Source: an uncultured Lachnospiraceae bacterium (GTDB lineage Bacteria > Bacillota > Clostridia > Lachnospirales > Lachnospiraceae). From it: a DNA stretch of 59,858 bases. Position 1 is the stretch's first letter. Every line of letters starts with the position of its first letter. The translations under genes and the position numbers were made by a program. The stretch lies in NCBI GenBank assembly GCA_910577675.1, contig CAJTOR010000008.1, forward strand, positions 1 through 59,858. Direction: 5' to 3'. This document shows, one piece after another, positions 25,722 through 34,421 of the stretch. The notes under the pieces are model-generated. The model ran no database searches. It was not told the origin of the DNA and saw nothing but the letters and a program-made list of their open reading frames with translations.

Positions 25722-28109
25722 TTATATACATCCTTGGCAAAAAACCTCTGTATCCTCCTGTACAATCCGGTATCTGTATTTCCGGTTATTCCCCACATTC
25801 TGATCTGGCGTTTCGCTTTCCACGTTAATCCTATGTTCCCTTTCATGCCACCGAATCCGGGTGATGCGGTATTCTCCCCTCTCATATCCATAACCGTCAA
25901 AAGCGTCCTCATAGAGGTAATATACAGCATCATGCCCCGCATAGACGCGAAGTTTAATCTCCCCGGAAAGTTCTTCGGTTGACCCTGCCGGCTTACTGAC
26001 CGGGATAACCGAACCTTCCCGGACAAATAGCGGTATTTTATCAATAGGCGCATCCGCCGTGATATATTTACCTCCCTTGTAATAGACATTGGTATAATAA
26101 TCATACCATCCGCCTTTGGGAAGATACACTTTGCGCGTTTCTTCGGCTTCCATCTTCTTAGAACCCGGCAAATAATACATCGGTTCCGTTACCGGGCACA
26201 CCATAAGCGAATCGCCAAACATATATTGGTCGGTTATTTTATTTGCGATTGCATCGTCCGGATAATCAAATGCCAGCGGAAGCATTATCGTGCCATCCTT
26301 TATCCAGCAATTTGCCGCCGCCGAATAAATATAGGGCATGAGCTCATACCGCATCCGGTTCATTTTAATTATCACGTCATAGAATGGAACATCATCGTTT
26401 GCACAATACCACAATTCCCGTCTGCAATCCGTGCCGTGCCCGCGGAAGACCGGGAGGAAGACTGCCCACTGATACCATCTTGTGAATAATTCACGGTATC
26501 CCAGATCATCAAAACAGCGGTCAAAATCCCCCCGCCAGTACCACGGCGCTCCCCGCTTCACAAAAAAAGCACCGATGTCCGTAGTCCAATAAGGCATGCC
26601 GCTTGCACAAAAATTTAGCCCTGCGGCAATCTGGCGCTTTAAGGTATCCCATGTCGCGGAGACATCCCCGGACCAAAGAACCGCACCGTATCTTTGCTGC
26701 CCGGTGTATGCACTCCGGGTAAGATTTACCACCCGTTTTCCATCATTTTCCGCGCGCTGCCCTTCATAGATTCCCATTGCATGGTAGAATCCATATGCGT
26801 TCGACTTTTCAACGGGCATATGGTTTCCGACATAGCGGCAGTATTCCTCATACATTTTTGCAGGCTCAGTAAGCTCATTATGTATCCATTCGGGATTGAA
26901 GGGCTCGCTGTTATCGCACCACCATGCATCTACGCCATAGGTATATAAACCGCGTTTTGCCTGCTCCCAGTACATCGCCCTTCCTTCGGCGGAGAACGCA
27001 TCATAGACACTGCATCCCGGAAGCAGCAAGCCTGCTTCTTCCAATTCGGCGTAGTTATCCGTATCCTCATTTGTATTTGCCCAAATGGAGATCATAAACT
27101 TAACATGGTCTTCATGTAGTCTGTCAATCATTTTCTTAGGTTCCGGAAACCGGGAATCATCCAGGGTCTTTTGTCCCCATTTCCCGTCCTCCCATGAACA
27201 CCAGTCAAGAACAATGCAGTCAAGCCCGATCCCACGCTCCCGGTATTCTTTGACGGTGTGCTCAATCTCATCCTGATTCTCATACCGTTCCTGCGATTGT
27301 ATATAACCAAATGCCCAGCGCGGGAGCATGGCGGCTTTTCCTGTAAGAAAACGGTACTGCGCAATCACCCCGCGCATATCGCCGCCGTACATAAAATAAT
27401 ATTCCATCTCCGGAACTGCCTCGGAATATATGTAAGAACCATATGGTGTATCGCTGAATATCATCGGGCTGTAAGTGTCCGTCAAAATCCCGTACCCAAT
27501 GGAGGAAACCAGCATCGGAAGAGCAATTTTTTTATTTGCCTGATGGAGATATACCATATTTCCGCGAAGTGACCCAAATCCTTCCTCATGCTGGCCAAGC
27601 CCGTACAATTCTTCTTTATCCTGAAATTTGAGATTCAGCCTGGAATGCCAGCAATGCCCCGCCACCTCACTGCTGCTTTCTTTGACAACCTCTTTTTCTC
27701 CGTCCGCCGTCAGGACTTTCTCCGTCTTTGCGCTTATCGTTTTCAACACATCAAATTTTTCAAGACTGCGGCTGTCCTTTTCCGTTTCCTGCAAAAGTAA
27801 CTTCCCGTTTTTATCAAACCAGCGATAGGAAGCGGTATTCCGGTTGATTTTAAGTGTGATTTCTTCCGTTCTTAAAACGATTTCCTCATCCGTCACCTCA
27901 AAGTCCCAGTCCTTATAATCTTCCCTTTCCAAAACTCCCGGGCGGGGATTAACTGAAAAATCTTCCTCGCGGGTAAACGACACACGGATACAGCGCGCAT
28001 TTTTTGGCGACAGGCGGTGAATCCCAAATTCGGATGACAGCCACAGACCATCCCCGCGCCGCTCCACTTTTAATATCTTTGTACCCGGCGGACTTACTGC
28101 ATACAACAT
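25722..28109 (-). CDS. Glycoside hydrolase family 31 (alpha-xylosidase/glucosidase)
   Basis: 795 residues, cytoplasmic. N-terminal galactose-mutarotase-like sandwich (1-250), barrel from about 270 (LPRWAFGYIQSQERY), nucleophile motif DAWWCDNSEPF near residue 400, acid/base SGDVSATWDTL near 480, then beta domains including a DUF5110-like C-terminus (SGEIKLRVYAGHDAVYYLYE). The layout is that of YicI-like and alpha-glucosidase II-like enzymes. AAAGGGAAATAAAC precedes the ATG. It is unaccompanied by sugar transporters, so its substrate cannot be inferred from context. Confidence 0.93.
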   Translation of the reverse strand: MLYAVSPPGTKILKVERRGDGLWLSSEFGIHRLSPKNARCIRVSFTREEDFSVNPRPGVLEREDYKDWDFEVTDEEIVLRTEEITLKINRNTASYRWFDKNGKLLLQETEKDSRSLEKFDVLKTISAKTEKVLTADGEKEVVKESSSEVAGHCWHSRLNLKFQDKEELYGLGQHEEGFGSLRGNMVYLHQANKKIALPMLVSSIGYGILTDTYSPMIFSDTPYGSYIYSEAVPEMEYYFMYGGDMRGVIAQYRFLTGKAAMLPRWAFGYIQSQERYENQDEIEHTVKEYRERGIGLDCIVLDWCSWEDGKWGQKTLDDSRFPEPKKMIDRLHEDHVKFMISIWANTNEDTDNYAELEEAGLLLPGCSVYDAFSAEGRAMYWEQAKRGLYTYGVDAWWCDNSEPFNPEWIHNELTEPAKMYEEYCRYVGNHMPVEKSNAYGFYHAMGIYEGQRAENDGKRVVNLTRSAYTGQQRYGAVLWSGDVSATWDTLKRQIAAGLNFCASGMPYWTTDIGAFFVKRGAPWYWRGDFDRCFDDLGYRELFTRWYQWAVFLPVFRGHGTDCRRELWYCANDDVPFYDVIIKMNRMRYELMPYIYSAAANCWIKDGTIMLPLAFDYPDDAIANKITDQYMFGDSLMVCPVTEPMYYLPGSKKMEAEETRKVYLPKGGWYDYYTNVYYKGGKYITADAPIDKIPLFVREGSVIPVSKPAGSTEELSGEIKLRVYAGHDAVYYLYEDAFDGYGYERGEYRITRIRWHEREHRINVESETPDQNVGNNRKYRYRIVQEDTEVFCQGCI

Positions 28110-28165
28110 AGTTTATTTCCCTTTCTTTCTGACAGCATCCCTTATAGAATAATCCCTTGCACTCT

Positions 28166-29041
28166 TTAGCCGAACGCTTCAAATGCTGCAATCACCCTCA
28201 ACATGTCATATTCAAAATTTTCCCTGCCGTAAAGGTCAAGAAAATAATCCGTATATTTTTCTGTTCCCAGATTATACTGCAGCGACCAGAGCGCCCAATA
28301 AAGATCAATATGCTTATCGCCCAGCCCCGCCATTGCCAGATCAATAAAACAGGAAAACCTGCCGTCTTTTACCATAATATTCGGCAGACAGAAATCCCCG
28401 TGTATCAGGGTATCGCATTTCAGGTGGTGTTTATTTTCCTGCATGATCGCCCACGCTTCCTCCTTCGAGGAAATCCCCTCTTTAAAAGAAATCTTTTCTG
28501 TCGGGGCAATTTTTGCATTCGAAATAATTTTCTCCCCGGAAGATGTCCCTTCTTTCAAAGAGGTTTCTTCTATAGAGGGCTTCATAAAGCGCGGCATCAG
28601 GATGCTGCTGTCATAATTCCCGCTGCCGCTTTTCAGTGCCTTCTCATAATCCCCACGGGCAACGCAAGCCGGGAGTTCTGCAGCCGGTAAAGAATGCAGC
28701 ATTTTCATTGCCCCTGCCATCACGCTGCACAGCCGTTCGGGGTTGTCAAGAAAGGCAGTACAGTCCTCCCCTTCGGCGGCATTTGTCAACATATAATCCC
28801 GGTCGCTTCCGCCGTACCAGATAACCTCTACACCAAGCCCGTTTTTGTAAAACCAGCGCGCCATAAACGCCTCGTGCATCAAAGTCCCCCGCTCCCCAAC
28901 CTTCAGATAATAGCGCGGCGAAATAAAATAAACCTTCGCTTTCGGGCTTGAACTGCTGTCATAAATATCTGCACCCGCCAGATAGGGATGCAGTTCTACC
29001 GGGAAATCGTGGATATTTATTTGAGTTTCTGTCCTCTTCAT
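28166..29041 (-). CDS. APH(3')-like aminoglycoside phosphotransferase
   Basis: 291 residues. The catalytic loop is HGDFCLPN at 214-221 (Asp216 as base) and the metal Asp is in FIDLAMAGLGDKHID at about 234. Both resemble APH(3') kinases (the usual DxGR reads DLAMAG here). YYLKVGERGTL contains the ATP Lys region. A repeat-like insertion at about 155-192 (SLKEGTSSGEK and SFKEGISSKEE) separates the lobes. GGAGTAAATAA precedes the ATG. Aminoglycoside phosphorylation is plausible but the insertion and altered DxG make it uncertain. Confidence 0.8.
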   Translation of the reverse strand: MKRTETQINIHDFPVELHPYLAGADIYDSSSSPKAKVYFISPRYYLKVGERGTLMHEAFMARWFYKNGLGVEVIWYGGSDRDYMLTNAAEGEDCTAFLDNPERLCSVMAGAMKMLHSLPAAELPACVARGDYEKALKSGSGNYDSSILMPRFMKPSIEETSLKEGTSSGEKIISNAKIAPTEKISFKEGISSKEEAWAIMQENKHHLKCDTLIHGDFCLPNIMVKDGRFSCFIDLAMAGLGDKHIDLYWALWSLQYNLGTEKYTDYFLDLYGRENFEYDMLRVIAAFEAFG

Positions 29042-29068
29042 TTATTTACTCCTTTTTTCATATATGAA

Positions 29069-29246
29069 CCTCAATCCGGCAGCCTGATTGCTGCCTCGAT
29101 TTCCTGCTTTAAACCTCAAGATGGCAACCCCAATGCTGTCTTGTGTTCCTGCATAAGCCTCAAAATGACAACCCTAATGCTGTCTTGTGTTCCTGCACAG
29201 ACTTCAATATGCCAACCCGATTGCCATCCTGTGCGCGGTTCCTTTC
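29069..29246. repeat. Four imperfect 44-bp tandem repeats
   Basis: Units begin CCTCAATCC (29069), CCTCAAGAT (29114), CCTCAAAAT (29158) and CTTCAATAT (29202). The best-conserved core is CAATGCTGTCTTGTGTTCCT. The array lies between the APH-like start codon and the end of the broken acyltransferase, in a stretch with no gene. Confidence 0.85.
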
Positions 29247-29247
29247 C

Positions 29248-29780
29248 CTACATGCGCCTCAATACCCCTTTAGACCAGCCTACTTTCCCGCCGGAGAGCA
29301 GATATTTTTTCATATTCCTCTGCAGGCTTGTTGTTTCGGGAAGCTGCTCCAAACCCTGTGCACAGCCGGGAAATACCCAATCCATAACTGCCATACTCTC
29401 TTCGTCGGTTTCCGTAATCTCAAACATATCCTGGAATTGCAGAATGTTGGAGTCCTTCTTTAACAGCTTGTGCAATGCCGGGGACAGAATTTCATGGTAT
29501 CATCAAAGATATCGGCACAAATCCCGCGCTTCTGGTATTCGTCAAAAACTTTCCGCGCAATATCAAGCTCCTCCCAAAGCATTCCAAACCCGTCCGGGTC
29601 TTCCCCCACAAAATCTTTGATTTTCCCCTCCAGCCCCTTCATTACCCCGATGTCTGCAATCAGGTCTTCTATTTTCACCAAATAGCTTCCCGTGCGTGTT
29701 TTCCCGTATTCCGACAGTGCTTCGACCACCTGCTGTGGCAGGCCGAGCCGCTGATACAGCTCATTATGTTTCACAGGCAT
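29248..29780 (-). pseudogene. Acyltransferase-domain protein (DUF5596-like), middle deleted
   Basis: The 5' frame from 29780 gives MPVKHNELYQRLGLPQQVVE to IFDDTMKF, then ends in a shifted CPRHCTSC-stop at about 29460. The 3' part resumes in another frame with KDSNILQFQDMFEITETDEE, PGCAQGLEQLPETTSLQR and a tail ending LRRM at 29248. I recall that intact relatives have a few hundred residues with an acyltransferase-like centre, which is absent here. A deletion joined the ends out of frame, so it is not functional as a whole. Confidence 0.7.
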
Positions 29781-29842
29781 ACTCCTTTCTGCATCTTTTC
29801 TCTTAACTGATGCAAACGGACATTATTTTATCCCCTTTAAGC

Positions 29843-30394
29843 TCAGTAAAGACTCATAATTACGCCCCTGTTTTTCTTTACCATCCGGTCATAAAAATCC
29901 CTCAATACCAAAAACACCGCCCGCAGCTCACGCTTGAGCTCTTCCCTGTCTTCCTTGAGCCAAATATGCGGATAGATTCCCTCCCGCTCAAAATGCTCCG
30001 GCGAAAATGCCTCAAGTGCAGCTTCCAGATCAAACTCATTCAAAGCCGCAAGAATCTGCGGCAGCCGCTCCGGAGAAATGTAACTGACAAAATACGCCCC
30101 TTCATCGGAATATGCCTGTCCGCCGACCACCGCCTCGCTCAGCAGATTTTCGGAAACCGGATTGCATGCGCCGGTGCCTGTCAGCAGACAGTGGAGCCCG
30201 TCCCACATTTTATCCAGATAACAGACTTCACCCTTTGCTTCCACTTCCGATAATATGTACACTTCCGGTTCCTCGGGAAGACTGTTTCCGCAGCCGGATA
30301 AAGGATCCTCCTTAGGGGATTCCTCCCCGCACCTGGCAATCATCCGCTCAATGCTCGCACTGTCCGCCTCCTTGTAGCTGAGATACATTCCCAT
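29843..30394 (-). CDS. DUF1877 (YfbM-like) protein
   Basis: 183 residues. CYLDKMWDGLHCLLTG, SEAVVGGQAYSDEG and YISPERLPQIL match the DUF1877 family of unknown function. A short extra acidic segment (about 20-45, SPKEDPLSGCGN) interrupts the N-terminal part relative to my memory of the family. GGGGGAC precedes the ATG. Confidence 0.8.
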   Translation of the reverse strand: MGMYLSYKEADSASIERMIARCGEESPKEDPLSGCGNSLPEEPEVYILSEVEAKGEVCYLDKMWDGLHCLLTGTGACNPVSENLLSEAVVGGQAYSDEGAYFVSYISPERLPQILAALNEFDLEAALEAFSPEHFEREGIYPHIWLKEDREELKRELRAVFLVLRDFYDRMVKKNRGVIMSLY

Positions 30395-30480
30395 GTTTTG
30401 TCCCCCTTTTATGAGATATTATATGATTGGCATTCTTCGGTTAAAAAAATTCCCCTCAGAATAAACACAAATAGCGCCTC

Positions 30481-30690
30481 TTAATTCCAAGGGGCGATAC
30501 GGGGTATAGGCAGAAAATCTATATAATCCTGCGCGCGTTCCTTAATATACGGTTCTACAGCTTCGAGCTTATAGCCTGCCTCCTCGATCGCCTGTATGCT
30601 ATCTGCCATTACAACGGTATCAACTTCGTCATATTCGTCGATGGATGCCTCAATCTTTGAAATTTCCTGTTCTAAAAGTTCCATGTCCAT
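30481..30690 (-). CDS. Small acidic hypothetical protein
   Basis: 69 residues, strongly acidic and helical (MELLEQEISKIEASIDEYDE), with the compact end PIPRIAPWN. No recognised family. The ribosome site is weak, and the ATG at 30684 two codons on is an alternative start. Confidence 0.5.
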   Translation of the reverse strand: MDMELLEQEISKIEASIDEYDEVDTVVMADSIQAIEEAGYKLEAVEPYIKERAQDYIDFLPIPRIAPWN

Positions 30691-30782
30691 GCTTCTGCTC
30701 TCTCTAAGCTTTAATTATTATATGGATTTAATTGTATCAAAAAGTAATATAATATATTGTCTTTTTTATATAGAGAATCGTT

Positions 30783-31709
30783 CTACTTCCGTTTTTCCGC
30801 CATCATAAAATAAGTGCAAATTTTATATCCGGCATAACCGTACATGCGGTCAAGCCCACTGTAAGTGTAACTCAGATACGCCTCCCGAAAACCGCTGTCT
30901 TTTAAATATTTTGTCCCGATTGTCACAAGGTTTACCGCGATATGCCTGCCGCGCCACCCTTTCCGGACGGCAACACAACCCACACTGCCAAGCCCTTTTT
31001 CCGTATCCTCCGCCCCCACAATCAGGGCTCCCGCGACCTCATCCCGAAAAACCGCAATCAGCACCCTCGCTCCCTCCCCTTCCTGATACAGGGCATTATC
31101 CCGGTAGTACACCGTAAACTCCGAAAATGCGTCATCCATGCAGGCACACACCGCCACCCGGTCATCCGGCGAGGCCAAACGGTATGTAATCCCCTCGATT
31201 TCTGCGCCGATTCCATGCCCGTCCTGCCCAAACTCACTCAGCGGAAACCGCATATCAAAGCAGTTGCAATCCCATGAATGCACATATCCCCGACGGGTGA
31301 AAAAATCGCCCGCCGTTTCATCAAGCCCCGTATACAGCCTCTCATTCTCCGCCGGGAAATAGCGCTTTGCGGTCGGTACACCCGGCGCAAGATAATTAAA
31401 ACCGTTTCCGACATTGATTTTTTCAAACCCGTTTTTCCAGATAGCTTCCTCCGCTTCCGATAACAGCCTGCTGCCGATCCCCTGCCTGCGGTATGGCCTG
31501 TCAACACAGAGCATCAATATCGTGCCCCGGTTCACGACCGCCGCACCGATCAGGCGGTTCTTTGAATCCCTTTCTGCAAATACGGCATTGCCCTCATATC
31601 CCAGAATCCGCAGAACGGATGAATGCTCCCTCACAACGAAGGGAAAATTTCTTTCAAATAAATCCGCCAGTTCCTGCCCCCTGTCAGTTCTCTCTCCACT
31701 CCACAACAT
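30783..31709 (-). CDS. Tandem GNAT acetyltransferase (two GNAT domains)
   Basis: 308 residues with two GNAT folds. The first (about 1-140) has the loop RRQGIGSRLLSEAEEAIW; the second (about 165-300) has VGCVAVRKGWRGRHIAVNL and GLDRMYGYAGY. Bidomain GNATs of this type include mycothiol synthase-like and Eis-like proteins. Start at 31709 follows AAAGGAGATGCGGG and overlaps the nitroreductase 3' end by 26 bp, so the two are translationally coupled. Confidence 0.83.
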   Translation of the reverse strand: MLWSGERTDRGQELADLFERNFPFVVREHSSVLRILGYEGNAVFAERDSKNRLIGAAVVNRGTILMLCVDRPYRRQGIGSRLLSEAEEAIWKNGFEKINVGNGFNYLAPGVPTAKRYFPAENERLYTGLDETAGDFFTRRGYVHSWDCNCFDMRFPLSEFGQDGHGIGAEIEGITYRLASPDDRVAVCACMDDAFSEFTVYYRDNALYQEGEGARVLIAVFRDEVAGALIVGAEDTEKGLGSVGCVAVRKGWRGRHIAVNLVTIGTKYLKDSGFREAYLSYTYSGLDRMYGYAGYKICTYFMMAEKRK

Positions 31710-32301
31710 CCCGCATCTCCTTTCTCGGCCTTGCCTGCGGCGCTTCCGCCGCGTAGCCGATTGCAAGCGCCGCAAACAATTCTCCTTCGGCACCCAGCCA
31801 TTTATCTAACTCCTTCTGCGCAAAAAATGTATCACAGATCCACAGGCTGCCAAGCCCTAAATTAGTTGCGGTAAGAATCATATTTTCAATCGCTGCCCCG
31901 ACGGACTGCGCATTGCATATTTCCGCTACTCTGTCTTCCTGCGAGTGACAGCCCTTATCCCCAGCCCCCGTCACACCCCCAAACTTTTTTGCCAGGGGAT
32001 TGATAATAAAAATCACGACCGGGGCATGCTTCATAATGCTGAATGAGTATTCTGCACCGTCCAGATGACAGGCGCTCTCCGCAAGAAACGGCTCCCGCCT
32101 TTCCCGCTCAAGCCCCGCAGCAAGCGCGGCGATCATCCCTTCCTTCGCTCTTTCCGCCGCAACAACAAATTTCCACGGCTGGCGGTTTTTCGCGGAGGGC
32201 GCAAGGATTCCCGCTTTAATGATTTCTTCGACCATGCAGCGCGGCACGGGTTTATCCTCATATTTCCGGATGCTTCGCCGGTCGGTAATTGCCTGAATCA
32301 C
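31684..32301 (-). CDS. Nitroreductase family flavoprotein
   Basis: 205 residues. RRSIRKYEDKPV, APSAKNRQPWKFVV, and GLGSLWICDTFF match FMN-dependent nitroreductases; the C-terminal LAIGYAAEAPQARPRKE is typical. The start codon is GTG with AAAGGAAAAAATATT ahead. Its 3' end overlaps the tandem GNAT start. The family reduces nitro compounds or quinones with NAD(P)H. Confidence 0.9.
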   Translation of the reverse strand: MIQAITDRRSIRKYEDKPVPRCMVEEIIKAGILAPSAKNRQPWKFVVAAERAKEGMIAALAAGLERERREPFLAESACHLDGAEYSFSIMKHAPVVIFIINPLAKKFGGVTGAGDKGCHSQEDRVAEICNAQSVGAAIENMILTATNLGLGSLWICDTFFAQKELDKWLGAEGELFAALAIGYAAEAPQARPRKEMRDVVEWREN

Positions 32302-32326
32302 AATATTTTTTCCTTTCTGATTCTTT

Positions 32327-33208
32327 TTATATCTGCAAGTCCCACAAAGTTATCTGTGCGTTCTGTGCCTTATCCTCGAACTTGTGCAGATACTCGAAAA
32401 TCCGGTCGTTGTCATGCACCATCCCATATCTGCCGCATGTTTCATGGAAAAGCTGCATCAGTGCCTTGTTGTTCGGACTGTCTATTATATATTGATTTCC
32501 GTACATCCGGATGTATCTCTCCTTTATTCCCGGAAACAGACGGTCTAACTGTGAATAAAAATATTCCCGGTTTCCTTCGCGAAGCGTCAGCCCCATCGAA
32601 AAACAGATCACCCCGTAAACTCCCGCCTCACTGCACATGCGAAGAATACCGGAAATATTTTCCCGCGTGTCGTTTAAAAACGGCAGAATGGGGGAGAGCC
32701 ACACAACCGTGGGGATTCCCGCTGCCTGAAACTCCTTCAACGCCGCAAGGCGCTCGCCCGTTGTGCTGACATTCGGTTCAATCTTTCTTACCAATTCCTC
32801 GTCGAAGGTGGTCAGCGTCATCTGTACGACTGCCTTCGTCTTTCGGTTGATCTTTTGCAGAAGGTCGATGTCCCGCAATACCCGGCTGGATTTTGTGTGT
32901 ACCGTCACCCCGAAGCCGTACCTGTCAATCAATTCAAGTGCTTTTCTGGCATTGCCGATCTCCATTTCCAGGGGCAGGTACGGGTCTGTCATAGCCCCCG
33001 TACCGATCATGCATTTGCGGCGCTTATGCTTCAGCGCGTGTTCGAGTAGCTCTATGGCATTTTCCTTGACTTCGATATCCGTAAAATCATGCTCGATATG
33101 ATAGCATCTGCTGCGGGAATCGCAGTAGATACATCCGTGTTGGCAGCCGCGGTACAGATTCATGCCGTTCTGCGCTGACAGGATTCCCTTGGCTTTTACG
33201 TAGTGCAT
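32327..33208 (-). CDS. SPL-family radical SAM protein
   Basis: 293 residues. The radical SAM cluster motif is CQHGCIYC (Cys22, Cys26, Cys29), followed by CMIGTGAMTDPYLPLE and TRENISGIL. It matches the Rv2578c/SPL-like family of uncharacterised radical SAM proteins related to spore photoproduct lyase. Start at 33208 has GGAGGGGGATCCC ahead. No substrate gene is adjacent. Confidence 0.88.
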   Translation of the reverse strand: MHYVKAKGILSAQNGMNLYRGCQHGCIYCDSRSRCYHIEHDFTDIEVKENAIELLEHALKHKRRKCMIGTGAMTDPYLPLEMEIGNARKALELIDRYGFGVTVHTKSSRVLRDIDLLQKINRKTKAVVQMTLTTFDEELVRKIEPNVSTTGERLAALKEFQAAGIPTVVWLSPILPFLNDTRENISGILRMCSEAGVYGVICFSMGLTLREGNREYFYSQLDRLFPGIKERYIRMYGNQYIIDSPNNKALMQLFHETCGRYGMVHDNDRIFEYLHKFEDKAQNAQITLWDLQI

Positions 33209-33253
33209 GGGATCCCCCTCCAATTTCCTGTGTAGGAAAATTTTGTTTTATGG

Positions 33254-33410
33254 TTAAACTGCTTCCATTTTTTTACATACAAAGAAGTATGGCGTTTCAT
33301 ACGACGCAATTTGCCACTCAAAGGTTCTTCCCTGCACGGAAAGCTTCCTTACAAACTGCTGGCTTAAACATTCGGACATAAACAATCCGTTAATAAAATA
33401 GTCAAAGGAA
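33254..33410 (-). pseudogene. C-terminal stub of unknown protein
   Basis: The minus strand reads about 52 plausible residues: SFDYFINGLFMSECLSQQFV, then GRTFEWQIASYETPYFFVCK and a stop at 33254. The upstream boundary is the dispersed hairpin element copy E, with which it overlaps by a few bases. An internal ATG at about 33378 would give a 41-residue peptide without a clear ribosome site. It looks like the surviving end of a deleted gene. Confidence 0.5.
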
Positions 33411-33484
33411 AATTCATATCCCTATACCACTATCGCATGTCAGATGTAGCTTATCCCCCACCTGCCACAATTGATAGGTTAAAC
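33403..33484 (+). repeat. Dispersed ~80-bp hairpin element, copy E
   Basis: AAAGGAAAATTCATATCCCT, ACTATCGCATGTCAGATG, TAGCTTATCCCCCACCTG and ACAATTGATAGGTTAAAC follow the family order. The stem has mismatches (GTAG against CCCC). It lies about 100 bp past the ClbS/DfsB gene. Confidence 0.85.
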
Positions 33485-33583
33485 AAAAATCATCAGGCAT
33501 AAAACAAAAGACATACAATATCCAAAATAATATCTTTCCCTTTTAAACCTGGCCGTCATCCTACCAAAACCATACTTTTCCCC

Positions 33584-34120
33584 TTACCGCAGAATCTTCC
33601 GGTGTGATTTCAGCTTTTTCAGTGCCCACTCATAGTGGCTGGACATGTTCGAAACAAAGTAGGAGCCAAGCGCATTGTCGCCGCACCAAGGAAATACCCC
33701 GCGAGAAAAAAGCTCCTCCTGCGAAAACCGCTCGATCAGTGCCATCATCTTATTATGCGATTCTCCCAGCGCCTTTTTTGCCTCCTCAAGCGTTGTATTC
33801 TGGTGCTTCTCCCAGAATTCCATATTCATGTCGCCGTATGTGCGCCAGTTGTAAGGGTTCGGGAGGAGCGGTTTGTTCTCTCCCTTTTCGTTCGCCGCAA
33901 CCCAGTTTAATACAAGATTATGCCACTCATTTAAATGGATCAGCACATCGCGCAGGTTTTTGTCGCGGCTCCAGTGCCGCTCCTTTTTCGAGGGAATCCC
34001 CGAAAAATCAAAGGTTGTCGATAATTCCCTTTCGGTCATGGAGGTGATAAAACTGTTCAGTTCCCCAAATTTTTCTGCTGCCGCCCGCAGCAATTCCGGT
34101 TTGTTCACAGGTCTTGCCAT
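33584..34120 (-). CDS. ClbS/DfsB family four-helix-bundle protein
   Basis: 178 residues. HWSRDKNLRDVLIHLNEWH, LLPNPYNWRTYGDMN and SNMSSHYEWALKKLK match the ClbS/DfsB branch of the DinB superfamily. ClbS protects colibactin producers by opening the warhead cyclopropane; most relatives are uncharacterised. Start at 34120 follows AAAGGGGAAAAGAC. A palindrome overlapping its probable promoter and the WYL regulator upstream suggest a regulated stress or detoxification gene. Confidence 0.87.
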   Translation of the reverse strand: MARPVNKPELLRAAAEKFGELNSFITSMTERELSTTFDFSGIPSKKERHWSRDKNLRDVLIHLNEWHNLVLNWVAANEKGENKPLLPNPYNWRTYGDMNMEFWEKHQNTTLEEAKKALGESHNKMMALIERFSQEELFSRGVFPWCGDNALGSYFVSNMSSHYEWALKKLKSHRKILR

Positions 34121-34283
34121 GTCTTTTCCCCTTTTCATTATTATTTTCTTGCATTGCCTGACAAAAGACACCAGCCCATACCGTGCAGCCCGGCAGCCTC
34201 CGCCGACATATGCGCGATTCGCACCCGTTTCTTGCCGGTTCGGCAATCCGTTGTGCTCCTCTGATGAAAGCATAGCATACAAT

Positions 34284-34304
34284 ACCTGACAGAGTATGTC
34301 AGGT
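34284..34304. promoter_or_regulatory. Palindromic operator candidate for WYL regulator
   Basis: ACCTGACA-GAGTA-TGTCAGGT is a perfect 8-bp inverted repeat. Read on the minus strand it overlaps a promoter-like arrangement CTGACA, 17 bp, TATGCT, upstream of the ClbS/DfsB gene. It lies between that gene and the 3' end of the WYL regulator. Binding by that regulator is inferred from position. Confidence 0.55.
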
Positions 34305-34421
34305 TTTATCCGGAATTTTTCTTTGCAGGTTACTTTCTAAACTTCCAGTTAGCCCCTCCCCCTGCGCAATGCACTTTCTCCAACCTTTCCCGCCGCATTT
34401 GCAAACACAGATTCTTCCACA

